Positions 39,565 through 47,782 of a DNA stretch of 64,000 nt are shown piece after piece (within the stretch, counting starts at the first letter, position 1; each line of letters starts with the position of its first letter). Where the stretch lies: the IMG/VR virus record IMGVR_UViG_3300029258_002722, positions 1 to 64,000 of that record. One strand, written 5' to 3'. A program made the translations under genes and the position numbers. The notes beneath the pieces are model-generated. The model saw only the letters and a list, made by a program, of their open reading frames with translations, did not search any database and was not told the DNA's origin. Source of the stretch: a virus.

Positions 39565-39967
39565 CCTTTATCATATGAGGTTCCCAATTCCCATCAATTG
39601 GATCCATGATATTTAAAGCTTCTAAACATTCTTCCCCATGAGGTGGTTCAACAAAACATTTACACTTGTTAAGAGGATTTACAAAACCAAGTTCTTTTAC
39701 AAGAATTTCAAGTATTGGTGTTGGCATTATTTTACCCATGGTAGATATAGACATATGTCTAATTCTTCCATTAGGATGCTCTTCATGAGTAAACACAACT
39801 CTATAATATGGCTGAATTAGCAATACAAATCTTCCATCATCTCCGGGTACTGGAGTAGGGTCACCTCCCGAAAGTTTTTTCATTTCTTCTAAAGAAATTA
39901 CATTTTCTTCGGCATTTTTAATAAGTCTTTCAATATCACTATCTGTCCAAATAGCTAATGCTACCAT
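39539..39967 (-). CDS. Member C of the paralogous family
   Basis: A 142-residue protein: RIRHMSIST, ELGFVNPLNKC and LNIMDPIDGNWEPHM match the 37779 gene. It begins at ATG 39967 with AAGGAG upstream; an ORF extension to 40009 is unlikely. It overlaps the next gene by 26 nt. Function unknown. Confidence 0.65.
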   Translation of the reverse strand: MVALAIWTDSDIERLIKNAEENVISLEEMKKLSGGDPTPVPGDDGRFVLLIQPYYRVVFTHEEHPNGRIRHMSISTMGKIMPTPILEILVKELGFVNPLNKCKCFVEPPHGEECLEALNIMDPIDGNWEPHMIKDGDDGHNA

Positions 39968-39981
39968 AATAAAATCTCCTT

Positions 39982-40245
39982 CTATATAAGTTGCTGAATA
40001 GAAAAGCAATCTGAAACATTATTAGGATTGAAATACTCATGACCAAGTTCTTGATGATTTCTTCCGCTAAATGTAACAACTGTTCCATTTTCATGCTCAA
40101 CTTGGTAATTTGGCATTTGTCCATTTCCACATTGTCCCAATCTTACTTTCGCTTTTATATCAAGTTTTGTATTTCTTACAATTGATTCTCTAAACTCAGT
40201 AGAAAGTATATTCAAATTATGAATTGTCCAGTTTATCATGTTCAT
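39982..40245 (-). CDS. Unidentified small protein
   Basis: An 87-residue protein that starts at ATG 40245 just after AAGGAGAGG. It contains a short glycine/His segment (TFSGRNHQELGHEYF). A longer in-frame ORF to 40299 would overlap the preceding gene. Function unknown. Confidence 0.6.
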   Translation of the reverse strand: MNMINWTIHNLNILSTEFRESIVRNTKLDIKAKVRLGQCGNGQMPNYQVEHENGTVVTFSGRNHQELGHEYFNPNNVSDCFSIQQLI

Positions 40246-40252
40246 CCTCTCC

Positions 40253-40435
40253 TTAGTTATAAAATTCACCACATATAGGGCATTTGCCATCAGTTCCAAT
40301 TATTGGAATTCCTCCACATCAATACCAAATGATTTCATCGCTATTTTCAATCATACAATGATCTGGCCATAAATCTTTTTCTTTAGGTTTTATAAAAGAA
40401 TTTTGTACATCTATAAAAATTAAGATATTATCCAT
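40253..40435 (-). pseudogene. Zinc-ribbon ORF with an in-frame TGA
   Basis: The frame from ATG 40435 reads MDNILIFIDVQNSFIKPKEK and on to ...EIIWY, then a TGA (40319-40321). The same frame continues CGGIPIIGTDGKCPICGEFY to TAA (40253-40255). The continuation looks like the second half of a zinc ribbon, with DHC before the stop. Either the gene has been broken, or UGA is read through here. No other UGA-recoded gene was seen, so decay is the simplest view. Confidence 0.45.
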
Positions 40436-40685
40436 GCATTCTCCTATTGGGTTTTTCAATTGATTCAAAGTCAACTACATTATCAATTTTATCAATATCT
40501 GAAGCAGTTTTAATTCCAGCTTTAGCATTGAAATAATCGCAGAGATCAATGTCACCAGAGTCTTTGCAATAAATGATATGATGTTCACAGTTCTCTCGTC
40601 TACTATCGTTACATAATAATTGTCCATCTTTTTCGAGTACATTGTTAGGAGGCATCTTTCCTTCACAACTTTTAATTTCACTCAT
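40428..40685 (-). CDS. Small cysteine-containing protein
   Basis: An 85-residue protein with cysteines in KSCEGK, LLCND, ENCEHH, YCKDS and DLCDYF, which may bind a metal. ATG 40685 follows AAGGAG; an ATG two codons upstream is also in frame. It overlaps the following ORF by eight bases. Confidence 0.6.
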   Translation of the reverse strand: MSEIKSCEGKMPPNNVLEKDGQLLCNDSRRENCEHHIIYCKDSGDIDLCDYFNAKAGIKTASDIDKIDNVVDFESIEKPNRRMHG

Positions 40686-40855
40686 TGGCACTCTCCTTAA
40701 TTTATAAATATTCTCAATTAAAAAATTAATTGCAAACCTTCCTCATTAATTTATATATATAACTAGGAATTTTATAATGAGAAGAACGACGAAAAAAAAG
40801 TGCCCCTGAGAAACTTCTCTCAGGGACACAGTAGGTAGGAGGTCTTTAACGGAGG
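40686..40855. promoter_or_regulatory. Intergenic region in the minus-strand block
   Basis: No gene. It has the AT-rich TAATTTATATATATAACTAG (40747-40766), similar to the motifs at 14022 and 19741 on the other strand. Next comes a minus-strand terminator at 40792-40828. Probably carries the promoter for the minus-strand genes from 40685 downward. Confidence 0.4.
40792..40828 (-). terminator. Rho-independent terminator, minus strand
   Basis: Read on the minus strand, CCCTGAGA and TCTCAGGG (8 bp, extended with mismatches) close a short loop and are followed by eight T (plus-strand A run 40792-40799). It lies downstream of the minus gene ending at 40856. Confidence 0.78.
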
Positions 40856-41125
40856 TTATCCTGTAGGGAGACCAATCCCTTCAAAATTGAAATTGCCTTT
40901 TAAACATTCTTCAGTCTCTTTTTGTCGAGCTGCTTCATATTCAGGTAATTTCATCTCTGATTGTTTACATTCCATACATATTATATCTGTATTAAACATA
41001 CTCATTGTATGGGATGATGATTTATTATTACATCTTTGGCATGTTTCGCCACCTAACATTTGTCTTATAAATGTATATCTTGAGGAATTATTATTCTGTC
41101 TGATTATTTTGCTCAATTTCGCCAT
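40856..41125 (-). CDS. Zinc-finger protein
   Basis: An 89-residue protein with C-Q-R-C-N (residues about 32-36) and C-M-E-C-K (about 52-56), a four-Cys zinc site. The start lies inside the upstream gene (overlap 35 nt). Function unknown. Confidence 0.65.
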   Translation of the reverse strand: MAKLSKIIRQNNNSSRYTFIRQMLGGETCQRCNNKSSSHTMSMFNTDIICMECKQSEMKLPEYEAARQKETEECLKGNFNFEGIGLPTG

Positions 41126-41396
41126 CTATCATTCTCCCTTGCTCATCATATTCTACTAACGCAGGATGTTCAAACCCAAATGCCTTTCCCCAGGTGAGCA
41201 TCATATAATCCTCAGCTGTTGTGGGAAGGTCATGTGCATATAATACTCTCGTAGGTCTTTCACTATCAACAGCAAGTCCAGCAATCCTAACTTTCCCAGG
41301 ATCGTTAGTGTCATCAAACATACGCATCTTACCATTAGATGCTTCACTTAACATTTGTATTAATGCTTTAAAATCAATGATAATAATATCCTCCAT
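41091..41396 (-). CDS. Unidentified small protein
   Basis: A 101-residue acidic protein with an N-terminal helix and a strand-rich middle (KVRIAGLAVDSERPTRVLYA). No family recognised. It overlaps the next gene downstream. Confidence 0.65.
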   Translation of the reverse strand: MEDIIIIDFKALIQMLSEASNGKMRMFDDTNDPGKVRIAGLAVDSERPTRVLYAHDLPTTAEDYMMLTWGKAFGFEHPALVEYDEQGRMIDGEIEQNNQTE

Positions 41397-41403
41397 TTAT
41401 AGT

Positions 41404-42525
41404 TTATTTTTCTTCATAATCTTCGGAGACTCTTGTGCTTTTTGGCCAGGTTCTTTTTCTTAAAGCAAGTCCTAATTTAAAATTCTCTGGCTGGCAAAGT
41501 ACTAAACGACTCCAAACTTTCTTTTTACCTTTTTGTTTATATTCATGTACCCATTCCGCGCCTTTTATCCAATGCGGAAAGCGATCAGGATTTTTAAAGT
41601 GTGCATACTCAGTTGCCCTTGTCATAAATCTTAGAGCTGGACCAACTCCGAATACAAAGTTATTTCTTTTTCTGTATAATTCCGTATAGTTTTCCTGACT
41701 ACTTTCATATTCAGGAAACTTTGTGTCATTTGGCGGTACGTCAAGTTCGACTTCAAATGCGTCGACAGTAATTTGTTTTCCTTTGTCTACTGATTTATCT
41801 GTATATGATGCTGGTGATGTTGCTCCGCCGCCTGGAGCAAAAGTAATTCCTTCTTCTTTCATTCTCTTTACTTGTTTATAATAATGACTCGCTTCTTCAG
41901 TCAGTCGTTGAATAAGAAGCTTTGTAATGAAGTATTTAACTCCAAAGAATGATGTCCACCGATTAGGGTGAATAAAATCTCTGAATATAATTTTATTGTC
42001 AGTTAGGAGTTTATTCTCCATCAACCAACCATTTTCTTTTGCAGTGCCGATGAATTGAAGATCTTTCCATCCATCATACCATTTCCCTTTAAAGTCTGTT
42101 AAAGAAAATGTTCTTGAATCTCCAGTTCCATCTGAGGTCATAACATTTTGATCAATCATGTTAATGCTAAAGACCCATGTTTCTTTATTTGAAACAAGTC
42201 CTTTCAAAATACCATGACGATTATCTTTACTCGTCAACATCTGACCTTCTTTGAATTTGGTCTGACGAAAAGATTTGTATTCAGGAATATTTATGGCAGC
42301 TCCTCTCTCAGCTAACTCATAGAGAAAACACGCCATGTCCAAGTCAGTCCCTACAAATGTACCATCTTCCTGATAAGCAGGTCCGGGTTTCCTGTTGAAT
42401 AAATCATAACTCCACCAGGATTTGACTTCACCAATCACTGAGTCAATATTACTTGTTTTGTCCAAAATAACTTTAACGATTGACTCATCCATCAATTCCT
42501 GAAATTTCTTAGATACCGCTTTCAT
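41404..42525 (-). CDS. Unidentified 373-residue protein
   Basis: ATG 42525 follows GAGGAG inside the end of the CCA-adding enzyme gene. The protein is aromatic-rich and strand-helix mixed. It has YKSFRQTKFKEGQM and NKLLTDNKIIFRDFIHPNRW. The region EEGITFAPGGGATSPASY is Gly/Ser-rich. No catalytic motif or family is recognised. Coupled translation with the CCA-adding enzyme is suggested by the 17-nt overlap. Confidence 0.7.
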   Translation of the reverse strand: MKAVSKKFQELMDESIVKVILDKTSNIDSVIGEVKSWWSYDLFNRKPGPAYQEDGTFVGTDLDMACFLYELAERGAAINIPEYKSFRQTKFKEGQMLTSKDNRHGILKGLVSNKETWVFSINMIDQNVMTSDGTGDSRTFSLTDFKGKWYDGWKDLQFIGTAKENGWLMENKLLTDNKIIFRDFIHPNRWTSFFGVKYFITKLLIQRLTEEASHYYKQVKRMKEEGITFAPGGGATSPASYTDKSVDKGKQITVDAFEVELDVPPNDTKFPEYESSQENYTELYRKRNNFVFGVGPALRFMTRATEYAHFKNPDRFPHWIKGAEWVHEYKQKGKKKVWSRLVLCQPENFKLGLALRKRTWPKSTRVSEDYEEK

Positions 42526-43870
42526 TTGACATCTCCTCTTTTTTTCGTTTATAGATTCCAGTAACAACATTACTTAAAGTTTCGTAGTTATTCATTTGAG
42601 GCGTATCTATTACAATGTCAAATAAATGAGATAAGATTTCTCCGATTTCTTTACCGGGTGATAATCCTGTAATTTCCATTACTTGATTCCCATTTATATT
42701 TAAGTCGGTAATTTTAAAGCATTTATCCTCATAGTTCATTGCTTCTCTAACTTTCAATGAAAATGCTTTAATCTCTTTTTTGGTGTATTTTGGTTTTCCT
42801 ATATTTGCTAAATTATCAGCAACTTTAAGTTTAAACCAATCCTTCCAATTTATATTATGTTCCACAAATTTTCTTAACATACGTCGAATTGCTTTATTTG
42901 TGATAGTCTGTGAAAATGATCTCATGTGATACTTTACTAAATTAGTAGACCTTTCAATTTCCTCAGTTGAAAATTTATATTTCGTGAGATAATGTCTAAC
43001 TAAATCAGCGCCATACTTTTCATGATCAACAAAATTTTCACCATCATTCATCGCATAAGCAGCTGGTTTTCCTATGTCATGTAGGTAACCAGTTAATCTT
43101 AACATCTTATCATTTGGAGATAATACATCTCCAGTTATTTTGAAATGAACATCTAAAGTTTCCTGATGATACTTTCCTCCAGTATGTCCATACATAAAAT
43201 AAAGTTCAGGAAATAATATTTCAAGAATTCCTGCTTTATATAATACATCAAAGAATATACTTGGTTCATCATATTCCATAACTTTCAAGAGTTCAGTTCT
43301 TATTCTTTCAAAAGCTATATTATTAACTAAATATGCATGACCTTTAAGAGCATCCATTGTGTCTGGATGAATTGTCCCTTTAATTAAGCAACAAAATCTA
43401 GCAGCTCTTAACATTCGTAAATAATCCTCTTTAATTCTTTGACCAGGTTCACCTACAAATCTTATAACTTTATTCTTTAAGTCTTCTCTCCCATCAAATG
43501 GATCTATGATTTCCCCAGTATAAGGACATGTCGCAATGGCATTAATTGTAAAATCCCTTTTATGTAAATCCTCTTGAATAGTTTTACATTGAGTTACTTG
43601 ACAATTCTCCCTTCCTGGTTTTGTATTCATATCTTTGCGGTATGTTGAGACATCAATACCATTTACTAATGTTACCAGGAAGTTAGCACCTACCATGTCC
43701 ACTTTTTCATCTTTGAAAATCAATCCAATTTCTTCGGGTGAAGCGTTTGTGACAATGTCCTCATCATTAGGATCTTTGCTAAGAAACATATCACGCACAG
43801 CTCCACCAACTATGTAAGCTTCATAACCACACTTACATAGCGTCTCAACAATTTTATCCGCGTCAATCAT
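42509..43870 (-). CDS. cca: CCA-adding enzyme / tRNA nucleotidyltransferase with HD domain
   Basis: A 453-residue class II enzyme: I-V-G-G-A-V-R-D (residues about 20-27), D-x-D in DPNDED, R-D-F-T-I-N-A-I, D-P-F-D-G-R-E-D-L, and E-D-Y-L-R-M-L-R-A-A-R-F, followed by an HD domain (H-D-I-G-K). It builds or repairs CCA tails of tRNA. Several phage tRNAs here lack an encoded CCA (3673, 4326, 4485, 4604), so the enzyme has a clear job. It may also mature the tRNAs released from the permuted elements. Confidence 0.93.
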   Translation of the reverse strand: MIDADKIVETLCKCGYEAYIVGGAVRDMFLSKDPNDEDIVTNASPEEIGLIFKDEKVDMVGANFLVTLVNGIDVSTYRKDMNTKPGRENCQVTQCKTIQEDLHKRDFTINAIATCPYTGEIIDPFDGREDLKNKVIRFVGEPGQRIKEDYLRMLRAARFCCLIKGTIHPDTMDALKGHAYLVNNIAFERIRTELLKVMEYDEPSIFFDVLYKAGILEILFPELYFMYGHTGGKYHQETLDVHFKITGDVLSPNDKMLRLTGYLHDIGKPAAYAMNDGENFVDHEKYGADLVRHYLTKYKFSTEEIERSTNLVKYHMRSFSQTITNKAIRRMLRKFVEHNINWKDWFKLKVADNLANIGKPKYTKKEIKAFSLKVREAMNYEDKCFKITDLNINGNQVMEITGLSPGKEIGEILSHLFDIVIDTPQMNNYETLSNVVTGIYKRKKEEMSNESGI

Positions 43871-44205
43871 TATGGGTTCCTGTCACTTTCATCAATTATT
43901 CTAAATGATATATCATCATGCATACAAAGATGTGTGAGTGTTTGCCTGATTCCATTTTTCGTTGCATAGAGCAAATGATTTGCAAACTCTTGTTTAGCAC
44001 TCTCAATTATTTTTGAGAGTTCTTCAGGATCTTTTGGAGTATATGCAATAAGCTCAATTAATCTTTTTTCTATTTCATGTGTATAGTCAGTCATCTCTTC
44101 TCCATACACATCACTTTCTTCATATGGATCAACAATATCGTTAACCCTTCTTTCTCTTATAAGGAGGCGATCCCTATCTGTACGCAATATTAATTCAACT
44201 GTCAT
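43870..44205 (-). CDS. Unidentified small acidic protein
   Basis: A 111-residue protein, helical and acidic (DIVDPYEESDVYGEEMTDYT). Its stop abuts the CCA-adding enzyme start, so the genes are co-transcribed. No family recognised. Confidence 0.65.
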   Translation of the reverse strand: MTVELILRTDRDRLLIRERRVNDIVDPYEESDVYGEEMTDYTHEIEKRLIELIAYTPKDPEELSKIIESAKQEFANHLLYATKNGIRQTLTHLCMHDDISFRIIDESDRNP

Positions 44206-44213
44206 ATTTTCAC

Positions 44214-45932
44214 CTATTTCATTTTAATTGTATAAAGGGATTTCCCTTTATGAAACATTGCAGTTGTTCCATTCTTGCATAATCTCATATCAGTTTCAAT
44301 GACAGGATCATGTATTGATTTAACATCATTTACAAAAGGTTTATTTCCAAATACTTCAAGTATTCCATTTTCAGGAATCATAATACAAACTCCATTGTCC
44401 AGAGTTGTCATATTTATATCTCCAACGTCAGAGCATATAATTTCTCGGCAGTCATATTTATTATATTCTTTATCAAACCTCAAGACAATTATTTTATAAT
44501 CGCCTTTACAAGAAGTAAATAAAGTAACAACATGATTGTCATGTTTAGCATCCATTATTTTATGACCATCTAATTCAGGTATTTTCTTTGTAATGAATGA
44601 ACTATTTTTATCACTCTTTGGAAGAGGAATTGAAATATAAGGAACTCCTAACATGTTTTGAAATACAACTCCAGCAAATAATGTGCTTGAGTTTGGCATA
44701 ATTTGCCAGTCATGTTTCATAGCAGGGATCACTCTATTTAAACTTGGGTGATCATGCATTGACATTTCAACAAGACTTCCTCGATTCCTATAATACAAAT
44801 GATTTCCAACAACCATAATTTCGCTTGCTCTTGGCGGAGTTGTCTTTCTTATGTCGGCAGAGATTGAGGTAAATTTTAATTCACTTCCTACAGTTTTATC
44901 AACAACTGAAAATATAGGGACTTGTTTCTTTTCAGAAAATACAACATTGGCATCTTTATGGGAGGAATATTCTTTATTATCAATCCTAATTCCTGACATT
45001 GTTTTAATAACATGTCTTCCCTCAACTCTAGCATACCAAATTATCTCATCTCTATATTTTTTCATTTCCTTAATCTCAAATTTATCAGTTCCTTTAATGA
45101 CAGTCACGTCTATAGGAACTGCAACAATCATTCCAGCTTCCAATGGAGGCATTGATCTTTCACCTTTTTCAAATACTCTTAAATACCAATCCTTATAATG
45201 CTTTGGAATACTTGAAAGTCTGGCATTAGGTGCTAAAAGAACATCAGGGTTAAAAATTGAAACTCTATCTAATGTCCTTTTCATTGTTTTCACATGAAGA
45301 TCTTTATCTTTATAATCTGGATGATTACCTCTGAATGGATGAATCCCTACAAATATCCAACATGAAATAATTGCAAATGCAAACCAATCAGACTCAGGAG
45401 TGTACACATCAGGATGCTCCCAATCCTTTACAGAGTCCATTAAAGCGGTCGCAGGGTAACTTGGGGTCTTCCAACTGTTGACATCAATGAAATACGGGGT
45501 TATGAAGTCCTGACCCACTAAATAATTCATCTCATTACCATCAACGATAACACATTTCTTGCTATGAATGAAATGAGTTGTTTTGCACATATTTTTAACG
45601 AGTTCAACTGCATGGTCATCAGTAATCCCGTTTCTCTTTCGAAACCCAGTTACAAAAACTTTACATAAAGGAAGACCGTCAACCCAAGCTGAAGTAAATC
45701 CAATTGGAGTATTATTTTTGTTTAAAAGTATACTGAGAGGTTTTATTATATTGGGCATGTCTAAAGTTTGAAGTTCTCCAATCTTCCCTTCTGGGATCAT
45801 CTTCTTTGGAGTATGAAATACCTTATAACATATGTTACCCTTTTTATATACCTTTGCTTCACCTCCCGAGGAAGCAAAGTCATTCTTTGTAAATTTAACT
45901 TTACCTTTCCCTCGTTCAAAGATGTCGTCCAT
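44214..45932 (-). CDS. Protein kinase-like protein with C-terminal propeller-like region
   Basis: A 572-residue protein. The N-terminal kinase lobe has S-S-G-G-E-A-K-V-Y (glycine loop, about residue 22) and a Lys in N-I-C-Y-K-V-F. The catalytic loop V-D-G-N-E-M-N-Y and an I-D-V-N in place of DFG follow. P-E-S-D-W-F-A-F matches the APE/D-x-W region. The C-terminal half is strand-rich with repeats, possibly a beta-propeller. A PP2C and a vWA gene follow upstream, which is the TerY-P triad layout. Confidence 0.75.
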   Translation of the reverse strand: MDDIFERGKGKVKFTKNDFASSGGEAKVYKKGNICYKVFHTPKKMIPEGKIGELQTLDMPNIIKPLSILLNKNNTPIGFTSAWVDGLPLCKVFVTGFRKRNGITDDHAVELVKNMCKTTHFIHSKKCVIVDGNEMNYLVGQDFITPYFIDVNSWKTPSYPATALMDSVKDWEHPDVYTPESDWFAFAIISCWIFVGIHPFRGNHPDYKDKDLHVKTMKRTLDRVSIFNPDVLLAPNARLSSIPKHYKDWYLRVFEKGERSMPPLEAGMIVAVPIDVTVIKGTDKFEIKEMKKYRDEIIWYARVEGRHVIKTMSGIRIDNKEYSSHKDANVVFSEKKQVPIFSVVDKTVGSELKFTSISADIRKTTPPRASEIMVVGNHLYYRNRGSLVEMSMHDHPSLNRVIPAMKHDWQIMPNSSTLFAGVVFQNMLGVPYISIPLPKSDKNSSFITKKIPELDGHKIMDAKHDNHVVTLFTSCKGDYKIIVLRFDKEYNKYDCREIICSDVGDINMTTLDNGVCIMIPENGILEVFGNKPFVNDVKSIHDPVIETDMRLCKNGTTAMFHKGKSLYTIKMK

Positions 45933-46769
45933 TTAACCCTCCGATTTAATATGAATACCGGCAATTGATAAGTCATCAGTATGTTCAATTTCATCTTTCT
46001 TAAAAACTTTATTTGCCACATTCCAACGTCGTCTTATATAAGCACCGCCAGGTTTGAGTTCTGTAAAATGATTTAAAACGTGTAAGTCAGCATAAGGTAT
46101 AATTTTACCAGAATATTTTGATAAGAATGATACAGCACCATCTGATAATAATGTTACAGTTGTTGATTTATCTGTAACAAAGTATTCAGATGCACACTCA
46201 ATTTCTCTTACCTTATTTTTAACTTCCCATTCATCACCACTTACAGAAGCACTGAACTCACACTCTCCGCCATATTCATCTTCATATCTTTTTCGTCTAT
46301 CATCGTCATTCCAATATGATAAATAATATGGAGCATTACCAGAGTATTCAAATTTCATATAATGCTTATCATTTGCATCTTCATATATAAGATATCCATC
46401 TCCATAACGATATACATGAATTGAACCATTTTGAACAAAAGCAACCATAAGAGTTGCATCTAAACATTCAACTGGAAGATGAAGCATTTGACACCATAAA
46501 TCTGCAAATGCAATTACTTGAATACCAAATGTTTTATAAGCTGGAATAGTACCTCTTTGTAATTCTAAAAAGTATTTTGCTGAATGACAAAGAAGTCTAG
46601 CGCCCATATCAGTTGGAGCAGGATGCTTTTTTCCATTGATTTTATATTTTGATGAAGAACACCCATCTGCAATAATAGCATAATTTTCTCCAACCCATGT
46701 ATAATCCTGACATATCCTATGAGTGGATCCTTGTGCTAGAAACCAATCAGTAAAAATTTTAATATTCAT
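45933..46769 (-). CDS. PP2C-like protein phosphatase
   Basis: A 278-residue protein with C-Q-D-Y-T-W, A-I-I-A-D-G-C-S-S-S, D-M-G-A-R-L-L, and A-T-L-M-V-A-F...Y-G-D-G-Y, the metal-binding motif order of PP2C phosphatases. It ends one base before the kinase start, so the two are an operon. Likely opposes the kinase on shared substrates. Confidence 0.8.
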   Translation of the reverse strand: MNIKIFTDWFLAQGSTHRICQDYTWVGENYAIIADGCSSSKYKINGKKHPAPTDMGARLLCHSAKYFLELQRGTIPAYKTFGIQVIAFADLWCQMLHLPVECLDATLMVAFVQNGSIHVYRYGDGYLIYEDANDKHYMKFEYSGNAPYYLSYWNDDDRRKRYEDEYGGECEFSASVSGDEWEVKNKVREIECASEYFVTDKSTTVTLLSDGAVSFLSKYSGKIIPYADLHVLNHFTELKPGGAYIRRRWNVANKVFKKDEIEHTDDLSIAGIHIKSEG

Positions 46770-46921
46770 GGACCTTCTCCGTGGTAATATTGATTATGTG
46801 CATTTATTTTAGCTTGTCTCATATCATCACCCATTGTATATTTCATAAGCAATATAGATATAACAAATATGATCATCATAGCTGTCAAAAATTTTAAGAA
46901 TTTTTTATCTTCTTTGCTCAT
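46766..46921 (-). CDS. 51-residue membrane protein
   Basis: MSKEDKKFLKFLTAMMIIFV opens the protein, then a single transmembrane helix and a polar tail ending YHGEGP. Its stop overlaps the phosphatase ATG, with GGAGAAGG as the phosphatase ribosome binding site. A membrane link for the kinase-phosphatase pair is possible. Confidence 0.6.
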   Translation of the reverse strand: MSKEDKKFLKFLTAMMIIFVISILLMKYTMGDDMRQAKINAHNQYYHGEGP

Positions 46922-46937
46922 ATATATTTCCTTTATA

Positions 46938-46969
46938 CATTATGGGGATTATAAATAACCCCCATAATG
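46938..46969 (-). terminator. Hairpin after the vWA gene
   Basis: CATTATGGGG pairs with CCCCATAATG (10 bp) around a 12-nt AT-rich loop. It follows the minus-strand vWA gene, but no T-run follows, so attenuation or mRNA processing is also possible. Confidence 0.5.
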
Positions 46970-46981
46970 TTAATAATTAAT

Positions 46982-47767
46982 TTAGAAAGTAACGGGAATT
47001 GGATTTGATGGAGCGCCAGTTGTTATTGCATTACTTTGACTGGAAACACTCTGAGAAACAAATTCAGCAAGTTTGGCAAGCTTTTGAGGAGTTACTTCAC
47101 CAACTTCAAGATATTCTGTAAGACCTCCCTCATCTTTAAACTCATCCAATCTTTTAGTAACCTCATTTTTCCAATAAGTATCTTTTTCATTGGGATCTTT
47201 CAATCCAATAAGAATGGAAATCAAAGATTCAATTTTCTCACCTCTGAGTGCTTCATCAGTGAGTTCTTTTATATGTTTAGCATCACGTGTTGATGAATTG
47301 TCAACTCCATCAGTCACGATATATACTGCGCCATTTACATTAAAACCATTATTGATTAATGTTTCGGCGTATGTTATTGAAGCACCAATTCCTGAATAAG
47401 CGGAGTCATATAATGCAGTTCCGCCGTAAGGATTAAAGTCATCGTATGTGCTCGGGTCGATTGTGTGAAGTTCTTTGAAACCATGAACTTCTTCTAAGTC
47501 GTTGCTGAAAGTAAGAACTCTTAACATAAGGTTCTCTGATCTTTCAGACTTTAGACATGCTTTAACGATTGCTTTAATACAATCGAGAAGATCGCCTTTA
47601 AACGATCTAACGCTGCCAGATCTGTCAATGCATATTGTTACAAGAGTATATTCTGAGGCGCCCTCTTCAGCGAGAACGTCAGGTTTTATTGCTGAAAATT
47701 TGAAAGTCCCAGGTCCGGGAATGCTCATTTCTTCCATTTGATCTTCTAATGTATCAATTCTTGGCAT
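46982..47767 (-). CDS. vWA-domain protein, TerY-like
   Basis: A 261-residue vWA protein with the MIDAS motif D48-R-S-G-S52, a later threonine in YGGTALYDS and the Asp in IVTDGVDNSS. TerY-type vWA proteins occur with a PP2C phosphatase and a kinase in the tellurite-resistance-related triad. Here the three genes are on the same strand within 3.6 kb. The phage version may modify host stress signalling. Confidence 0.78.
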   Translation of the reverse strand: MPRIDTLEDQMEEMSIPGPGTFKFSAIKPDVLAEEGASEYTLVTICIDRSGSVRSFKGDLLDCIKAIVKACLKSERSENLMLRVLTFSNDLEEVHGFKELHTIDPSTYDDFNPYGGTALYDSAYSGIGASITYAETLINNGFNVNGAVYIVTDGVDNSSTRDAKHIKELTDEALRGEKIESLISILIGLKDPNEKDTYWKNEVTKRLDEFKDEGGLTEYLEVGEVTPQKLAKLAEFVSQSVSSQSNAITTGAPSNPIPVTF

Positions 47768-47782
47768 GTTTATAATCTCCCC

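Noticed and set aside
41404-42525. The 373-residue protein as an RNA ligase that would serve the permuted tRNAs
   Set aside because: No KxDG or other ligase motif is visible.
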